A DNA stretch of 64,000 bases from positions 1 to 64,000 of the forward strand of contig JAFZFR010000080.1 of NCBI GenBank assembly GCA_017555805.1. Reading direction: 5' to 3'. The translations under genes were made by a program, and so were the position numbers. A model generated the notes under the pieces. It saw nothing but the letters and a program-made list of their open reading frames with translations. It made no database searches and was not told the DNA's origin. Below, in pieces: positions 61,652-64,000 of the stretch. This DNA comes from Alistipes sp. (GTDB lineage: Bacteria > Bacteroidota > Bacteroidia > Bacteroidales > Rikenellaceae). Positions within the stretch are counted from its first letter, which is position 1; each line of letters opens with the position of its first letter.

Positions 61652-63667
61652 ATGGCAAAACAGAATAAGAACAAAAACAACAAGAACATAAAAGTGAATG
61701 TCCGATTCAACTTTATGTGGATTTGGGCAATCATCATCCTCGCCATCATAGGATACTCGTTCTTCGGCGGCCGCGAGGCAGAGCCAGTCGAGGCGGAGTG
61801 GAACACAGTGGCGGAGATGGTGCGCAAGGGAGAGGTCGAGCGTATCAAGGTCATCAACAAGAACACCGCCGAGGTGTATCTTACCGACCAGGCAATCGAG
61901 CAGTACCACGCAGCCGAGGAGGGCAACCGCTTCAAGCACATCCCCGAGCACGGCAAGCAACTCTCGTTCACTATCGGTTCTGTGGATATCCTCGACCGCG
62001 ATGTTCGCGAGGCTGTGGAGGCTTCGCAGATGGAGAACAACCCCGTCAGCATCGAGTATCAGAACGAGAGCACAAGTTGGACTGATATGCTACTCAATGT
62101 CCTGCCTTGGATATTCTTCATCGGCATCTGGATATTCTTTATCCGCGGTATGATGCGCGGTGGCGGCGGTGCTGGCGGCGGCATTATGAATGTCGGCAAG
62201 GCACGCGCACAGGAGTTTGACAAGGACGACAAGAACAAGCGCATCACATTCAAGGATGTGGCTGGTCTGGAGGAGGCGAAGGTCGAGATTATGGAGATTG
62301 TAGATTTCCTCCGCAAGGCAGATAAGTATCGCGAGTTGGGTGCAAAGATTCCAAAGGGCGCTCTGCTGGTAGGCCCTCCGGGAACGGGTAAGACCCTGCT
62401 GGCGAAGGCTGTGGCGGGCGAGGCAAATGTGCCTTTCCTCTCAATCTCGGGTTCTGACTTCGTAGAGATGTTCGTGGGTGTGGGTGCATCGCGTGTGCGT
62501 GACCTCTTCGAGCAGGCAAAGCAGACGGCCCCCTGCATCGTATTTATCGACGAGATTGATGCTATCGGTCGTGCTCGTGGCAAGAACGCTGGCTTCTCGG
62601 GCAACGACGAGCGCGAGAACACGCTCAACCAGATGCTCACCGAGATGGATGGTTTCCAGACCAATGCGGGCGTAATCGTACTCGCGGCAACAAACCGCGC
62701 CGACATTCTGGATAAGGCGTTGATGCGTGCGGGTCGTTTCGACCGACAGATTGAGGTTGGCTTGCCTGATGTGAAGGAGCGTGAGGATATTTTCAATGTC
62801 CACCTGCGCCACATCAAACTCGCCGACAACATCGACCGTACATTCCTTGCAAAGCAGACCCCTGGTTTCTCGGGTGCGGATATTGCGAATGTATGTAACG
62901 AGGCGGCTCTCATCGCTGCCCGCAACACTAAGAAGGCGGTTGAGCGCGCAGACTTTATGGCGGCTATCGACCGTATCGTAGGCGGCTTGGAGAAGCGCAA
63001 CAAGACAATGACCGAGGCGGAGCGTCGTGCTACGGCAATCCACGAGGCGGGACACGCAACCGTAATGTGGATGCTCAAGGAGTGCGACCCAGTGCTGAAG
63101 GTTACAGTCATCCCACGCGGCAACAGCCTTGGCGCAACCTGGTCGGTGCCCGACGAGGAGCGCGTACACATCACCGACGCTGTGATGCAGGATAAGTTGG
63201 CGGGTCTGCTGGGTGGTCGCATCGCCGAGGAGGTAAACTACGGCACCTTGGGTGCTGGCGCATTGAGCGACCTCGAGCGAGCAACGAAGATGACTTATGC
63301 GATGGTTGCCTACTATGGTATGAGCAAGGCGATTGGTCCGATGAGTTTCTACGACGCTACGGGCTCACGCGATACATTCACAAAGCCTTACAGCGAGCAG
63401 ACGGCGGTAGCCATCGACAACGAGGTGCGCCGCATACTTGAGGAGGCTTACAACCGCGCACGCCAGATTATCGAGCGCCACAACGACGAGATTAACAAGA
63501 TGGCGGATGTGCTGCTCGAGAAGGAGACAATCTACGCCGAGGACATCGAGTTAATTCTCGGCAAGTCGGCTCAAGCACTTGAGAAGGAGGCCGAGAAGGT
63601 GGCAGACACCGCAGAGCCCACAGAGCCCACAGAGAGCAAGCCCGAAGGCGTGACAGTTGCCGACTAA
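61652..63667 (+). CDS. ftsH: ATP-dependent zinc metalloprotease FtsH
   Basis: 671 residues. N-terminal membrane segment (about 20-38), periplasmic domain, second membrane segment (about 150-166), AAA+ domain with Walker A GPPGTGKT at 241-248 and Walker B IVFIDEID, then the M41 zinc protease motif HEAGH at 464-468. The tail is rich in Glu, Thr and Pro ([11 protein letters not shown]). Quality control of membrane proteins. Confidence 0.98.
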   Translation: MAKQNKNKNNKNIKVNVRFNFMWIWAIIILAIIGYSFFGGREAEPVEAEWNTVAEMVRKGEVERIKVINKNTAEVYLTDQAIEQYHAAEEGNRFKHIPEHGKQLSFTIGSVDILDRDVREAVEASQMENNPVSIEYQNESTSWTDMLLNVLPWIFFIGIWIFFIRGMMRGGGGAGGGIMNVGKARAQEFDKDDKNKRITFKDVAGLEEAKVEIMEIVDFLRKADKYRELGAKIPKGALLVGPPGTGKTLLAKAVAGEANVPFLSISGSDFVEMFVGVGASRVRDLFEQAKQTAPCIVFIDEIDAIGRARGKNAGFSGNDERENTLNQMLTEMDGFQTNAGVIVLAATNRADILDKALMRAGRFDRQIEVGLPDVKEREDIFNVHLRHIKLADNIDRTFLAKQTPGFSGADIANVCNEAALIAARNTKKAVERADFMAAIDRIVGGLEKRNKTMTEAERRATAIHEAGHATVMWMLKECDPVLKVTVIPRGNSLGATWSVPDEERVHITDAVMQDKLAGLLGGRIAEEVNYGTLGAGALSDLERATKMTYAMVAYYGMSKAIGPMSFYDATGSRDTFTKPYSEQTAVAIDNEVRRILEEAYNRARQIIERHNDEINKMADVLLEKETIYAEDIELILGKSAQALEKEAEKVADTAEPTEPTESKPEGVTVAD

Positions 63668-63688
63668 ACCCCGAAAAACGAAGACCCT

Positions 63689-64000
63689 ATGTCAGATAAA
63701 TTGAAGAACTTTATTGTAAGAGCCATCAGCGGCGTGGTGATGTTCGCAGTAGTGCTGGGTGCGATACTCGGCTCGAAGTGGACATTCGGTGCGCTGGTGA
63801 TGCTCATAGCGCTGGGCGGAGAGTGGGAGTTCTACCGCTTCGCCGAGAAGGCAGGATATAAGCCACAGCGCCTGATTGGTTTGTTTGCTGGCGCAATGGT
63901 GGTGACAATCGCTTTCGCGCTGATGATGGATATCACCGGTGGCAATGCCCCAGCACCAATGATGACATTAGCCGCGGTATTGGGAGTGGCCTTTGTCATC
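63689..64000 (+). CDS. cdsA: Phosphatidate cytidylyltransferase CdsA (partial)
   Basis: First 104 residues only; cut by the right edge. The start LKNFIVRAISGVVMFAVVLGAI and the GGEWEFYRFAEKAGYKPQR loop match CdsA, which makes CDP-diacylglycerol for phospholipid synthesis. The catalytic C-terminal part is outside the window. Begins 21 nt after ftsH, the usual order in Bacteroidales. Confidence 0.88.
   Translation, partial: MSDKLKNFIVRAISGVVMFAVVLGAILGSKWTFGALVMLIALGGEWEFYRFAEKAGYKPQRLIGLFAGAMVVTIAFALMMDITGGNAPAPMMTLAAVLGVAFVI

Noticed and set aside
1..64000. tRNA, rRNA, CRISPR, phage or insertion sequence features
   Set aside because: Gaps were scanned by eye; none shows a cloverleaf, regular spacer array, integrase or transposase. 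Small RNAs without strong structure could still be missed.

Overview
The window looks like chromosomal core sequence from a member of the Bacteroidales. The evidence is the promoter style (-33 TTTG, a spacer of about 20 nt, -7 TAnnTTTG, seen intact several times), lipoprotein signals typical of the phylum, and familiar gene pairs such as tig-clpP-clpX, rsfS-ftsH-cdsA and ackA-ptb-buk. The genus is not certain; a Rikenellaceae/Alistipes-like organism is a guess. Genes are tightly packed on both strands. I found no rRNA, tRNA, CRISPR array, phage or insertion sequence.

Left to right: (1) 1-2947, minus, the NAD operon nadB-nadC-nadA (nadA cut by the left edge). (2) 3227-7166, plus, a four-gene redox module of unknown purpose: a NapH/NapG-like iron-sulfur fusion, a Tat/lipoprotein-like aldo/keto reductase with a ferredoxin tail, a DUF1893 protein and an ECF-type S component. 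(3) 7256-12944, minus, a DUF349 protein, pyrG and yidC. (4) 13069-20466, plus, an orphan PhoB-type regulator with an M64 peptidase, the acyl-phosphate cluster ackA-ptb-buk, aroQ and a polysaccharide flippase. (5) 20469-28793, minus, thiL plus the arginine genes argH, argE-like, argB, argD, argC, argG and a GNAT enzyme; argR (29171) is divergent, and the 377-bp region between them holds two good promoters overlapping palindromes. (6) 29744-42894, minus, mostly housekeeping: ftsB/divIC-like, queE, hpt, tkt, clpX, clpP, tig, mqnC, rnr, an M20D hydrolase, a homocysteine methyltransferase and a glutaminyl cyclase lipoprotein. (7) 43050-49454, minus, two GH43 paralogues and two M3 peptidase paralogues in tandem. 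(8) 49505-57516, plus, rsmE followed by a six-subunit complex related to group 4 hydrogenases and complex I. (9) 57656-64000, a Spy/CpxP-like protein, a 55-residue ferredoxin, serS, oxyR, rsfS, ftsH and the start of cdsA.

The most unusual system is region 8. The ion-pumping subunits look intact, with their key Glu, Lys and His residues, but the large subunit has lost all four Ni-Fe cysteines and the NuoB-like subunit has lost all four proximal-cluster cysteines by eye alignment. Only one [4Fe-4S] site remains, in a ferredoxin-like N-terminal domain. It therefore belongs with the 'Ehr' energy-converting hydrogenase-related complexes and is not a hydrogenase. Second in interest is a short palindromic repeat: two identical 82-bp copies between argG and argC, and a diverged copy 31 kb away whose flanks differ in sequence but keep their inverted symmetry.
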